Under the pieces are notes generated by a model. That model ran no database searches. It was not told the DNA's origin and saw nothing but the letters and a program-made list of their open reading frames with translations. A program made the translations under genes and the position numbers. Shown piece after piece: positions 1 through 6,902 of a stretch of DNA of 12,203 nt (positions are counted from its first letter, which is position 1; every line of letters starts with the position of its first letter). The DNA lies in assembly GCA_023415075.1 (NCBI GenBank), contig JAEZLU010000190.1:1-12203 (forward strand), given 5' to 3'. This stretch comes from Bacillota bacterium (lineage in GTDB: Bacteria; Bacillota; Negativicutes; Sporomusales; UBA7701).

Positions 1-623
1 TCCGCACCGAGGGCAAGATGGCCCACGGCTGCATGCCGCTGGCCGGCATCAACCCGATAACCCGCCTGGCCCGTCTTATAACCGCCCTCGACGACTACGA
101 GCGGCGCGAGAAGGCCCGCCTGGGCTGCCATCCCTTCCTCGGTTACCCCAGCATCACGCCGACCATCCTCCAGGCGCCAATCGAGGGCGAGGCCCAGATC
201 AACGTCCTGCCGAAGGCGGCCCTGGCCGCCTTCGACATCCGTACGGTGCCCGGCCAGGACCATGAAGCGATAAAGGCCGAGATTGCCGCCATATTCGCGG
301 CCGAGCAAGCGGCCGACGCCGACTTCAAGGCGACGCTGGAGGTCATCGAGGAGCGGCCGTGGACCGAGATCGCCAAGGACGACCCGCTGGTGCTCGCCCT
401 GGCCGAGGCCTACGAGAAGCTGACCGGCCGGCCGCCCATTTACAACGGCGTCCCCGGGGCGACCGACGGCACCTTCCTGACCGCCTGGGCCGGCGTGCCG
501 GTGGTCACGACCGGCGCCGGCAACCGCCTTATCCCCCATCAGAAAGATGAGTATGTTGACATCGCCGAACTTATGGAAACTACAAAACTGTATGTTTCGG
601 CCGCCCTGCGCTACCTGCGCTGA
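1..623 (+). CDS. M20-family zinc metallopeptidase/deacylase (ArgE/DapE-like), 5' truncated by window edge
   Basis: The reading frame is open from base 3, so the gene starts before the window; 206 C-terminal residues are visible. The ATG at base 18 is internal. The segment RTEGKMAHGCMP is the entry to the M20 lid/dimerisation domain (usually AHGS.P), and INVLPKAALAAFDIRTVPG is the typical strand leading back to the catalytic domain. The catalytic half then shows GVPGATDGTFL (compare GG.SDGR in ArgE/DapE) and PHQKDEYV, whose His is the usual last metal ligand. Family members hydrolyse N-acyl amino acids or small peptides in the cytoplasm with one or two Zn/Co ions. The remaining metal ligands lie upstream of the window, so the substrate (acetylornithine, succinyl-diaminopimelate or other) cannot be assigned. 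It appears unrelated to the downstream locus, from which it is separated by a promoter region. Confidence 0.88.
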   Translation, partial: RTEGKMAHGCMPLAGINPITRLARLITALDDYERREKARLGCHPFLGYPSITPTILQAPIEGEAQINVLPKAALAAFDIRTVPGQDHEAIKAEIAAIFAAEQAADADFKATLEVIEERPWTEIAKDDPLVLALAEAYEKLTGRPPIYNGVPGATDGTFLTAWAGVPVVTTGAGNRLIPHQKDEYVDIAELMETTKLYVSAALRYLR

Positions 624-644
624 ATTTAGGCGAAAAAAGCAAGA

Positions 645-694
645 AATAATGTAGCATTATTACCGAAAAACATAGAAAAAACACAGGTTTTTTC
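645..694. repeat. Two AT-rich perfect inverted repeats after the M20 gene
   Basis: Bases 645-661 form AATAATG-TAG-CATTATT (7-bp arms, 3-nt loop). Bases 675-694 form GAAAAAAC-ACAG-GTTTTTTC (8-bp arms, 4-nt loop). They lie just after the M20 stop codon in a locally AT-rich stretch. The second has a T-run inside its 3' arm and could act as a weak terminator, but with only two G-C pairs it would be unstable. They could equally be protein binding sites. Confidence 0.4.
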
Positions 695-715
695 AGATCG
701 CGTCAAAGCCCGCCG

Positions 716-744
716 TTGTCACAGTTGTCCGGGTATGATATGAT
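716..744 (+). promoter_or_regulatory. Sigma-A type promoter for coaX
   Basis: The -35 box TTGTCA (716-721) and the -10 box TATGAT (739-744) are separated by exactly 17 bases. The -10 is preceded by TGA, giving an extended -10 (TGnTATGAT). Each box differs from consensus at one position. Transcription would begin near 751, leaving a leader of about 95 nt before coaX. That leader contains an imperfect hairpin (774-794) with arms AAGCCCTG and CAGGCTT. Confidence 0.75.
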
Positions 745-846
745 TAGCCTGCAAACCCAAGCCAGACCGTCCCAAAGCCCTGAGCAACAGGCTTCCGGGT
801 CGATGCCTGCAGTGACAAAGCTTAGAAGAAGGCGGTGCCAACCACA

Positions 847-1611
847 ATGCTGCTCGTGTTCGATATCGGCAATACGAACATAGTCCTGGGATTATACAAT
901 GGAACCGAACTTGTCAACCACTGGCGGACATCCACCGACCGCGAGAAAACCGGCGACGACTACGGCATGCTCATCTACAACCTGCTCGGCTATTACGGCA
1001 TGAGCCTCAAGCAGGTCGACGAGGTCATCATGTCCTCGGTCGTGCCGCCGCTCACTGTCCCGCTCACGCGGATGGTCAACCGCTACTTTAACATCGAGCC
1101 CCTGGTCGTCGGCGCCGGCGTCAAGACCGGCATCAACATAAAGTACGAAAATCCCCGCGAGGTGGGCGCCGACCGCATCGTCAACGCCGTGGCCGCCCAC
1201 AGCAAGTACCCGGGGCCGCTCATTGTCATCGATTTCGGCACCGCAACCACCTTCGACGCCGTCACCGGTGACGGCGACTACCTCGGCGGCGCCATTGCCC
1301 CCGGCATCGGCATCTCCACCGAGGCCCTCTTCCAGCGGGCGGCCAAGCTGCCAAGGGTCGAGCTCATCAAGCCGCCGACCGTCATTGCCCGCAACACGGT
1401 GACCAGCATGCAGGCCGGCATTATTTACGGCTATGTCGGCCTGGTCGACGAGATTACCGGCCGCATGAGGGAAGAACTCAAGGGCGAGGCCACGGTCATC
1501 GCCACCGGCGGCCTGGCCAACCTGATCGCCCGCGAGTCGCGGCTGGTCAAGATCGTCGAGCCCTTCCTGACGCTGGAAGGTCTGCGGATCATCTACGAGC
1601 GCAACCGTTAA
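847..1611 (+). CDS. coaX: Type III pantothenate kinase
   Basis: CoaX phosphorylates pantothenate with ATP, the first committed step of coenzyme A synthesis, in the cytosol. The 254-residue product has the full set of family motifs: FDIGNTN at 5-11 (phosphate-binding loop with catalytic Asp6), GADRIVNA at 107-114, DFGTATTFD at 129-137, GGAIAPGIGIS at 147-157 and ATGGLA at 219-224. These place it in the ASKHA kinase fold; family members need a monovalent cation and are insensitive to CoA feedback. I chose ATG 847 because it gives the canonical MLLVFDIGNTN start. The in-frame GTG at 835 appears to be part of the ribosome binding site AAGGCGGTG (829-837), one base off consensus. The gene has its own near-consensus promoter and a strong terminator, so it is probably monocistronic. 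Confidence 0.96.
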   Translation: MLLVFDIGNTNIVLGLYNGTELVNHWRTSTDREKTGDDYGMLIYNLLGYYGMSLKQVDEVIMSSVVPPLTVPLTRMVNRYFNIEPLVVGAGVKTGINIKYENPREVGADRIVNAVAAHSKYPGPLIVIDFGTATTFDAVTGDGDYLGGAIAPGIGISTEALFQRAAKLPRVELIKPPTVIARNTVTSMQAGIIYGYVGLVDEITGRMREELKGEATVIATGGLANLIARESRLVKIVEPFLTLEGLRIIYERNR

Positions 1612-1627
1612 TCGGTCCATAAACAAG

Positions 1628-1658
1628 AACCCCCGCCTGAAAAAGGCGGGGGTTTTTT
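1628..1658 (+). terminator. Rho-independent terminator after coaX
   Basis: A perfect 11-bp stem (AACCCCCGCCT paired with AGGCGGGGGTT) encloses a GAAAA loop and runs into TTTTTT at 1653-1658. On the opposite strand the stem is followed by TTCTTGTTT, so it may also stop transcripts of the convergent small gene, less efficiently. Confidence 0.95.
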
Positions 1659-1660
1659 AC

Positions 1661-1840
1661 TTACAGCTCGCTGTTTTTGGCGTAGTCGACGAAGTCTTTG
1701 ACGGCGTTTTTGACCTTCTGGCCGGCTGCTTTGCCGGCTCTTGTCAGCCAGCGCTCCCGCGGCGGCGGGCCGTTGACGGCGGCCTGCCCGGGCGGCTGGG
1801 CGAGGGGCGGACCGGTTTTGGGCTCTTCTTTGGTTTGCAT
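1661..1840 (-). CDS. Small hypothetical protein, proline-rich N-terminus and amphipathic C-terminus (59 aa)
   Basis: I do not recognise a named family. Residues 1-29 are polar and rich in Pro, Gly and Gln, with a PPP run at 25-27, and look disordered. Residues 30-56 are basic and helix-forming, with the pattern AGKAAGQKVKNAVKDFVDYA, suggesting one amphipathic helix that could touch membrane, nucleic acid or a partner. I chose the Met at 1840 because GGGAG lies 8 nt upstream on this strand; the longer form starting at 1891 has no visible Shine-Dalgarno. The gene converges on coaX, shares its terminator, and ends 3 bases from the T-run. No promoter stood out on this strand. The competing plus-strand frame (1698-1895) has no ribosome binding site and an unlikely composition. 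Existence as a gene is probable, not certain. Confidence 0.5.
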   Translation of the reverse strand: MQTKEEPKTGPPLAQPPGQAAVNGPPPRERWLTRAGKAAGQKVKNAVKDFVDYAKNSEL

Positions 1841-1887
1841 GCCATCATCTCCCGTACTTTTGGCTGGCTGCCGCCTGATATTCCTAG

Positions 1888-1899
1888 TCAATTAATTGA
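1888..1899. repeat. Perfect 12-bp palindrome upstream of the kinase promoter
   Basis: TCAATTAATTGA is fully self-complementary. It sits just upstream of the candidate -35 box for the kinase-regulator operon, at the edge of an AT-rich island in otherwise GC-rich DNA. A dimeric regulator site is plausible, but nothing here identifies the protein. Confidence 0.4.
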
Positions 1900-1904
1900 A
1901 TATA

Positions 1905-1933
1905 TGGAAATAAATCACTATTAGTTTTATAAT
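1905..1933 (+). promoter_or_regulatory. Candidate promoter of the two-component operon
   Basis: A perfect -10 box TATAAT (1928-1933) is preceded at 17 bases by TGGAAA (1905-1910), which matches the -35 consensus at four of six positions. The expected start near 1940 leaves about 65 nt of leader before the kinase, containing the inverted repeat at 1954-1974. The weak -35 and the flanking palindromes suggest that an activator or repressor acts here. Confidence 0.6.
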
Positions 1934-1953
1934 ATAAGTGTAAATTTGTTGCG

Positions 1954-1974
1954 TCAATATTATGAAAATATTGA
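1954..1974. repeat. Inverted repeat in the kinase leader, possible operator
   Basis: TCAATATT and AATATTGA form 8-bp perfect arms around ATGAA. The element lies between the -10 box and the ribosome binding site, a position where a bound protein would block transcription. It shares the TCAAT...ATTGA ends with the palindrome at 1888-1899, so the two may bind the same regulator. Confidence 0.4.
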
Positions 1975-1988
1975 ACAACGTTTTCCGG

Positions 1989-1996
1989 AAAGGAGG
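1989..1996 (+). promoter_or_regulatory. Strong ribosome binding site that fixes a non-canonical ATC start
   Basis: AAAGGAGG is a near-perfect Shine-Dalgarno. Exactly 8 nt after it lies ATC (2005-2007) in the kinase frame; no ATG, GTG or TTG in that frame is close enough. This supports initiation at 2005 or a base error that hid an ATG. Confidence 0.7.
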
Positions 1997-2004
1997 CGAC
2001 GGGC

Positions 2005-3891
2005 ATCGCCAGGATAACGCAAATCCTCGAGGCTATCAAGGCCGAGGTCAACAACGGGGCGGTAGCCGAGCTGGTCATCGCCGGCGAACCGGTCTCTTAC
2101 CTGCGTCTGAAGCCGGACGAACTGGCGGCCGAGTTTGCCGGCCTGACCCAGGCGATGATCGACACCGTCGGCGACGGCTCGTTCGCCCACCTGAAAAGCC
2201 ATCTGAGCTGGCTGTGCAAGCTGCGGCTCGAACAGGGCATAAGGTTGTCGGACATCATGGCGGTGTTCGACTTGTACGAGAAGTCGCTGAAGGATGCAAT
2301 GTCGACCTTTCTCCAGCATGACCTGGTGACTCTCAACAGCCTGCGGCGGGAGATCGACGCCCTGCTCGACCGGGCCAGGGTGTATGTGAGCGATTGTTTT
2401 TTTCTGCTGTACGAGGAAACGGTTTTCAAGCAGCTCGAGCAGCTGCGGATAATCAACGAGATATCCACCCGCCTGGTGTCGTCGCTTGATCTCGACCGGG
2501 TGCTCAACTTCATCGTCAAGAACGCTCTCCGCCTATTCCGGGCGAGCTGCGGCAGCGTGTCCCTCATCAGCAGCGACGGCGATTTCGTTACCAAGGTCGC
2601 CCACGGCTGGCAGGGGGTACTGTCGCCCAAGCTGATAGCCCAGAGCAATCTGCCGGCGCCGGATGTGGTGTTCGTCACCATGCATGACGCCGAGCTCGAG
2701 TCCCTGCGGGCGGTCATCGAGCTGGAAGGGCTGGAGAAGCTTATCCTGCTGAAGCTGCGGGTCGAAAAGCGGGTGATCGGCCTGCTGGCGATAGGCTTCC
2801 ACGATTTCCGAAAGTTTACTCCCGCCGACAAAAGGGTGCTCCTGACTTTCACCAACCACGCCGCCATCGCCGTCCACAACGCCCAGATGTACGGCCATAC
2901 CGATCAGAAGCTGCAAGAGCGGATCGAGGAGGCCAGCATCCTGCTGGAGCAGAACCGGGCGCTGTTGCATTCGATGCGCGAGGGGGTGATCGCCGTCAAC
3001 GCCGCCGGCTTCGTCACTGTCGCCAACCGGGAGGCGGTGCGGCTGGTCGGCTGGTCGGATGATCCGGTCGGTCGCCACATCAGCGAGATCATTCCCGATT
3101 CGCGGCTGCCGGCGGTGATGGCTAGCCGCCAGGCCGAATACGACCAGGAGCATATCCTAGGCGAAAAAGCGTTTATCACCAACCGGGTGCCGGTGATCGT
3201 CAACGGCAAGGTTATCGGTGCCATTGCCACCTTCCGCGACAAAGAGGATGTCAAGCATATGGCCGAGGAACTGATAGGGGTCAGAAACCTGCTGGAGTCG
3301 ATGCGGGCCCAGTCGCATGAGTTCGTCAACAAGCTGCACGCGATATCCGGGCTGATTCAGATGGAGCAATACGACAAGGTAGTCGAGCTTGTCAAGCAGA
3401 TCTATGAGGCCAAGCAGGAGCTTATCGGCTTCATCGTCCAGCGCATCCGCGACACGGCTACGGCCGGGCTGCTGCTAGGCAAGGTCAGCCAGGCAGCCGA
3501 GAAGGGCATAATCCTGCGGCTGGCGTCCTGCAGCCAGCTGCCGAAACTGCCGGAGCGGTTCACCAGCGCGGCGATGGTCACCGTTCTCGGCAACCTGATC
3601 ACCAACGCCATGGAGGCAGTGGTCGACCAGGCGGCGGCCCGTCGGCAGATCGAGGTGCGCATCAGCTGCGGCAGCAAATACCTCAACATCGTGGTCGCCG
3701 ACCAGGGCTGCGGCATTCCCCGGCGCTGCCTGCGCCAGGTCTTCAAGCGCGGCTTTTCCACCAAGCGCGGCAACCGGGGCATCGGTCTGGCCCTGGTCCG
3801 TCAGGAGGTCGAGGCCAGCGGCGGCACGGTTGCCGTACATTCGCGCGAGAACGAGGGCAGCCGGTTCACGGTCAAAATTCCGGTAAGGTGA
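2005..3891 (+). CDS. Soluble sensor histidine kinase, GAF-PAS-CitA/DcuS-like core, ATC start
   Basis: From an ATC start the product is 628 residues. Residues 1-105 are helical, and the stretch around LEQGIRLSDIMAVFDLYEKS resembles the RsbR-type (RsbRD) N-terminal sensor fold. A GAF domain spans about 160-295 and a PAS domain about 318-425. The phosphoacceptor His is residue 438 in QSHEFVNKLH, the pattern of the CitA/DcuS/DpiB group (SPOB_a-like dimerisation helix). The ATPase domain has the N-box NLITNAMEA (Asn530, Asn534), G1 DQGCGIP (566-572) and G2 RGIGLAL (about 591-597). No membrane segment or periplasmic loop is visible, unlike classical CitA, so it should sense a cytoplasmic signal. 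The open frame reaches upstream only to 1975 and contains no ATG until 2155. A 2155 start would cut into the N-terminal helical domain and leave the strong ribosome binding site at 1989 unused. The response regulator gene follows after 13 nt. Confidence 0.88.
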   Translation: MARITQILEAIKAEVNNGAVAELVIAGEPVSYLRLKPDELAAEFAGLTQAMIDTVGDGSFAHLKSHLSWLCKLRLEQGIRLSDIMAVFDLYEKSLKDAMSTFLQHDLVTLNSLRREIDALLDRARVYVSDCFFLLYEETVFKQLEQLRIINEISTRLVSSLDLDRVLNFIVKNALRLFRASCGSVSLISSDGDFVTKVAHGWQGVLSPKLIAQSNLPAPDVVFVTMHDAELESLRAVIELEGLEKLILLKLRVEKRVIGLLAIGFHDFRKFTPADKRVLLTFTNHAAIAVHNAQMYGHTDQKLQERIEEASILLEQNRALLHSMREGVIAVNAAGFVTVANREAVRLVGWSDDPVGRHISEIIPDSRLPAVMASRQAEYDQEHILGEKAFITNRVPVIVNGKVIGAIATFRDKEDVKHMAEELIGVRNLLESMRAQSHEFVNKLHAISGLIQMEQYDKVVELVKQIYEAKQELIGFIVQRIRDTATAGLLLGKVSQAAEKGIILRLASCSQLPKLPERFTSAAMVTVLGNLITNAMEAVVDQAAARRQIEVRISCGSKYLNIVVADQGCGIPRRCLRQVFKRGFSTKRGNRGIGLALVRQEVEASGGTVAVHSRENEGSRFTVKIPVR

Positions 3892-3904
3892 GGTGAATGA
3901 TTAG

Positions 3905-4612
3905 ATGATGGAGAGAGAAACCGCTATAGGCGTGGTGATTCTTGAGGATGACCCGATGGTGCTGGAGCTCCACCGTCAGTACATCGCCAGGGTCAGGAAT
4001 TTCAACCTTCTGGGCTGGGCGGCCGACGGCGAGGCCGGCCTGACGCTTATCGGCCGGCGGCAGCCCCATCTGGCGGTGGTCGATATTTATATGCCGGGGC
4101 TGAGCGGCCTCGAACTGCTAAAACACATCCGCAAGCAGGGCTGGAATACCGATGTCATACTGGTGACCGCCGCCCATGACAGCGAGTCGGTCCAGCAGGG
4201 CATCCAGTACGGAGCGATCGATTATATCATCAAGCCGTTCACTTTCGCCCGCTTCAGAAAGGCTCTCGAGCGTTACCGCGACTACTTCACCAAGCTGCGC
4301 AGCGGCGACAAGGCGGTTTCCCAGGAGGATATCGACACCCTGAAGGCCGACGCCGGCCTGGCCGGCCGCAGGGACGACCTGCCCAAGGGCCTGCAGCGGA
4401 CGACCCTCGAGCTTATCGTCGAGGTGCTTCGGCATACGAACGGCTATTTTACGGCCCGCGAGCTGGCTACCGCCCTCGGCATCTCCCGTATCACCGTCAA
4501 GCGCTACCTGAATTTCCTGCTGGACGGCGGCTGCCTGGAGGAAACGCTTGTCTACGGGCCGGTGGGCCGGCCGCAGCAGAAGTTTCAGGTGACCCGCCAA
4601 TTGATAAACTAA
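3905..4612 (+). CDS. CitB/DpiA-like response regulator
   Basis: This is the partner of the preceding kinase, 235 residues long. The receiver domain fills about 8-128, with the acidic pair Asp15/Asp16 in LEDDP, phospho-acceptor Asp60 in VVDIYMPG, the switch Thr88 in VTAAHD and Lys110 in IIKPF. A linker follows, and the DNA-binding part has a helix-turn-helix at about 183-208 (TARELATALGISRITVKRYL), as in CitB/DcuR/DpiA regulators of citrate, malate and fumarate genes. The start at 3905 follows AAGGTGAGGTG, 9 nt upstream, which overlaps the end of the kinase gene and indicates coupled translation; the next in-frame ATG (3908) is a less likely start. A terminator closes the operon. Relatives typically bind AT-rich sites, and the only AT-rich islands in this window are the promoter regions of this operon and of the downstream ATPase, so both are candidate targets (inference). 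Confidence 0.93.
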   Translation: MMERETAIGVVILEDDPMVLELHRQYIARVRNFNLLGWAADGEAGLTLIGRRQPHLAVVDIYMPGLSGLELLKHIRKQGWNTDVILVTAAHDSESVQQGIQYGAIDYIIKPFTFARFRKALERYRDYFTKLRSGDKAVSQEDIDTLKADAGLAGRRDDLPKGLQRTTLELIVEVLRHTNGYFTARELATALGISRITVKRYLNFLLDGGCLEETLVYGPVGRPQQKFQVTRQLIN

Positions 4613-4627
4613 GGTCAGTTTCTAAAT

Positions 4628-4656
4628 AATAGCGGCGGCAAGCCGCTATTTTTTTA
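4628..4656 (+). terminator. Rho-independent terminator after the response regulator
   Basis: AATAGCGGC pairs perfectly with GCCGCTATT (9 bp) around a GGCAA loop, and the stem runs into seven T residues (4649-4655). It separates the two-component operon from the ATPase. Confidence 0.93.
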
Positions 4657-4787
4657 CTTGTGTGCATTAGGTCGTCCATGTACTATATTTACATTAATAA
4701 CCTTATTTTCCTAAGGATGGCAATTATGGTCGTCTTTTTTTATAATAAACTTGAAAGACGTTGAAGAACGGTCGGGGAGGCTTGGCT
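4657..4787 (+). promoter_or_regulatory. AT-rich promoter region of the AAA ATPase with candidate -10 and RBS
   Basis: This 130-nt stretch is much richer in A and T than its surroundings. A consensus -10, TATAAT, lies at 4741-4746 after a T7 run; the matching -35 position holds only TGGCAA (three of six), so activation by a regulator is plausible. A second weak pair is TTGTGT (4658-4663) with TACTAT (4681-4686), also 17 bases apart. CCTTA...TAAGG forms a short inverted repeat at 4701-4716. GGGGAGG (4774-4780) is the ribosome binding site; its 7-nt spacing selects the TTG at 4788. Confidence 0.5.
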
Positions 4788-6902
4788 TTGGATAACAAGC
4801 AAGTCCAGTCTTTCAGAGTGGCCGACGCCATGCCGGAGGATGTGGGCCAGGGGTACGCCCGCCTGGACAACGACGACATGGAGGCCATGGGGATTGTAAT
4901 CGGCGACATCGTGGAAATTCAGGGGCGGAAAACGACGGTCGCCAAGGTTGTTCCCTGCTACAGTCCGTTCAAGGGCCTGAAGAGCGTGCAGATCGAGGCT
5001 ATCATCCGCCAGAACGCCGGCGTCGGCCTGGACGAGCGGGTGACGCTCCGCAAGGTGGCCCACCAGGGCGCCAATACGGTTATCTTCAGCCCGCTCGACA
5101 CAACAATCGACTTTGCCAGCGGCCAGGACGTCCAGCACCTTGAGCGGCTGCTGGCCGGGCTGCCGCTCATTATCGGCGACAAGGTGAAGGTGACGCTGGC
5201 CGGAGCCCGGGCCCAGTATTTCACGGTTATCGGCACCGCACCCCAGGGACCGGTGGTGGTTAACGCCGCCAGCAAAATCACCGTTACCAGGCCGGATACT
5301 CAGGAAGACCTGAGTTACTGCGCCTCGTACGAGGACGTCGGCGGCCTGGACAAAGAGCTGCAGCGGGTGCGGGAGATGATCGAGCTGCCGCTAAAGTATC
5401 CGGCGATTTTCCGCCAGCTGGGGGTCGACGCCCCCAAAGGGGTGCTGCTGTACGGCCCGCCCGGCACCGGCAAGACGCTGATGGCCCGGGCGGTGGCCAG
5501 CGAGAGCCGGGCCACTTTCCTCCATGTCAACGGCCCGGAGATTGTCAACAAGTTTTACGGCGAGAGCGAGGCCAGGCTCAGGGAGCTGTTTGAGACCGCC
5601 CAGCGGCGGGCGCCGGCAATCATCTTCATCGACGAGATCGACGCCATTGCCCCCAAGCGCACCGAGGTCATCGGCGATGTGGAGAAAAGGATCGTCGCTC
5701 AACTGCTGGCCCTGATGGACGGCCTGAAGAGCCGCGGCGAGGTCATCGTCATCGGCGCCACCAACGTTCCCGATATGGTCGACCCGGCGCTCCGCCGGCC
5801 CGGCCGCTTCGATCGCGAGATTTCGACAAATCCGCCGGACTGGCCCGGCCGGCTGACCATCCTGAAAATTCATACGCGGGCGATGCGGCTTGAGGAGTCG
5901 GTGGACCTCGAGCGGTTGGCCCGCATGACCCACGGCTTTGTTGGCGCCGATCTGGCCATCCTCTGCAAGGAGGCCGGGATGAACGCCATCCGCCGGCTGC
6001 TGCCGACCCTCGATTTGACGGCCGACAGCATTGATCCGGAAGAACTGGCGACGTGCAACATTACTGCCGGCGATTTCCTCCAGGCTTTCCGCGAGGTCGA
6101 ACCGACGGCCACCAGGGAGTTTTTCGCCGATCGGCCGACCACCCAGTGGCAGCAGGTCGGCGGCTTGACGGCCATAAAGGAGAAGCTGCGGGCGGTTATC
6201 GAGCTGCCGCTGGCCTATCCCGAGCTTTTCCGGCGGGCCCGCCAGCGGATGCCCAAAGGAGTGCTGCTGACCGGTGCCCCGGGGACAGGCAAAACGTTAA
6301 TGGTCCGGGCCCTGGCCGGCTCAAGCGGCGCCCACTTTATCGCCGTCGACGCCTCGACCCTCCATTCGCGCTGGCTGGGCGCGGCCGAGAAGGGTCTGCG
6401 GCAGATTTTCAAACGGGCCAAGCAGGTGGCCCCCTGTATCCTGTTTTTCGATGAGATCGACGCTATGGCCCCGGTGCGAAGCGGCGACAACCAGGGGGGC
6501 GGCCGGCTGGTCAGCCAGCTCTTAATGGAGCTTGACAACCTAATGGACGCCGCCGGCGTCATCGTGATCGGCGCCACCAACCGGCCGGATATGCTTGACC
6601 CTGCGCTGATGCGAGCCGGCCGTTTCGATTACCGCATCGAGCTGCCCAGGCCGGCGGCAGCCGAGCGGCTGGAGATATTCCACATCCATACCGAGGGCGT
6701 GCCGCTGGCGCCGGCGGTCGATTTCAGCGAGCTGGCCGACCGCAGCGAAGGACTGGTGGGCTCGGATATCGAGGCGGTGTGCAAGCACGCGGCGATGACG
6801 GCCATCAAGCGCTGCGTGGCCGGCGGCGTGGCCGAAGCCGGCGGCCTGGTGGTGGGGGCCGAGGATTTCGCGGCCGCTTTCCGGGAGGTAATGACTGCTT
6901 GA
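4788..6902 (+). CDS. Cdc48/p97/VAT-type double-ring AAA+ ATPase
   Basis: The 704-residue protein has the complete archaeal VAT/Cdc48 layout. The N-domain (about 1-175, double-psi barrel plus a second lobe) includes GYARLDNDDMEAMG. The D1 ATPase has Walker A GPPGTGKT at 223-230, Walker B IIFIDEID at 278-285, and arginine fingers in RRPGRFDRE near 336-342. After a conserved linker with FREVEPTA, D2 has Walker A GAPGTGKT at 496-503, Walker B ILFFDEID at 551-558 and AGRFDYR. These enzymes form hexamers that thread and unfold proteins. D2 pore region reads SRWLGAAEKG where SKWVGESEK is usual. The C-terminus stops at REVMTA, with no visible HbYX-type proteasome-docking tail. The start is TTG 4788: GGGGAGG is 7 nt upstream, and TTG 4782 is too close. 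Such proteins are common in archaea and eukaryotes and patchy in bacteria, so old horizontal transfer is likely. No terminator separates it from the oxidoreductase operon. Confidence 0.95.
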   Translation: MDNKQVQSFRVADAMPEDVGQGYARLDNDDMEAMGIVIGDIVEIQGRKTTVAKVVPCYSPFKGLKSVQIEAIIRQNAGVGLDERVTLRKVAHQGANTVIFSPLDTTIDFASGQDVQHLERLLAGLPLIIGDKVKVTLAGARAQYFTVIGTAPQGPVVVNAASKITVTRPDTQEDLSYCASYEDVGGLDKELQRVREMIELPLKYPAIFRQLGVDAPKGVLLYGPPGTGKTLMARAVASESRATFLHVNGPEIVNKFYGESEARLRELFETAQRRAPAIIFIDEIDAIAPKRTEVIGDVEKRIVAQLLALMDGLKSRGEVIVIGATNVPDMVDPALRRPGRFDREISTNPPDWPGRLTILKIHTRAMRLEESVDLERLARMTHGFVGADLAILCKEAGMNAIRRLLPTLDLTADSIDPEELATCNITAGDFLQAFREVEPTATREFFADRPTTQWQQVGGLTAIKEKLRAVIELPLAYPELFRRARQRMPKGVLLTGAPGTGKTLMVRALAGSSGAHFIAVDASTLHSRWLGAAEKGLRQIFKRAKQVAPCILFFDEIDAMAPVRSGDNQGGGRLVSQLLMELDNLMDAAGVIVIGATNRPDMLDPALMRAGRFDYRIELPRPAAAERLEIFHIHTEGVPLAPAVDFSELADRSEGLVGSDIEAVCKHAAMTAIKRCVAGGVAEAGGLVVGAEDFAAAFREVMTA

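Noticed and set aside
675..694. Efficient terminator of the M20 gene
   Set aside because: The stem is almost all A-T, and the T-run is inside the stem rather than after it, so strong termination is doubtful; kept only as an inverted repeat.
751..846. Riboswitch or T-box in the coaX leader
   Set aside because: The leader has only an imperfect hairpin (774-794) and a repeated GCCTGCA; I see no conserved aptamer core, anti-terminator pair or T-run before coaX.
892..1626. Minus-strand open frame (244 codons) opposite coaX
   Set aside because: coaX has all family motifs, and the antisense frame is low-complexity (Asp/Gly/Val-rich) and starts beyond the coaX stop without a ribosome binding site.
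1962..2321. ATG 1962 frame as the real start of the kinase, or as a separate gene
   Set aside because: It is in a different frame, has no Shine-Dalgarno, sits inside an inverted repeat, and encodes a Gly/Arg-rich shadow of the kinase N-terminus.
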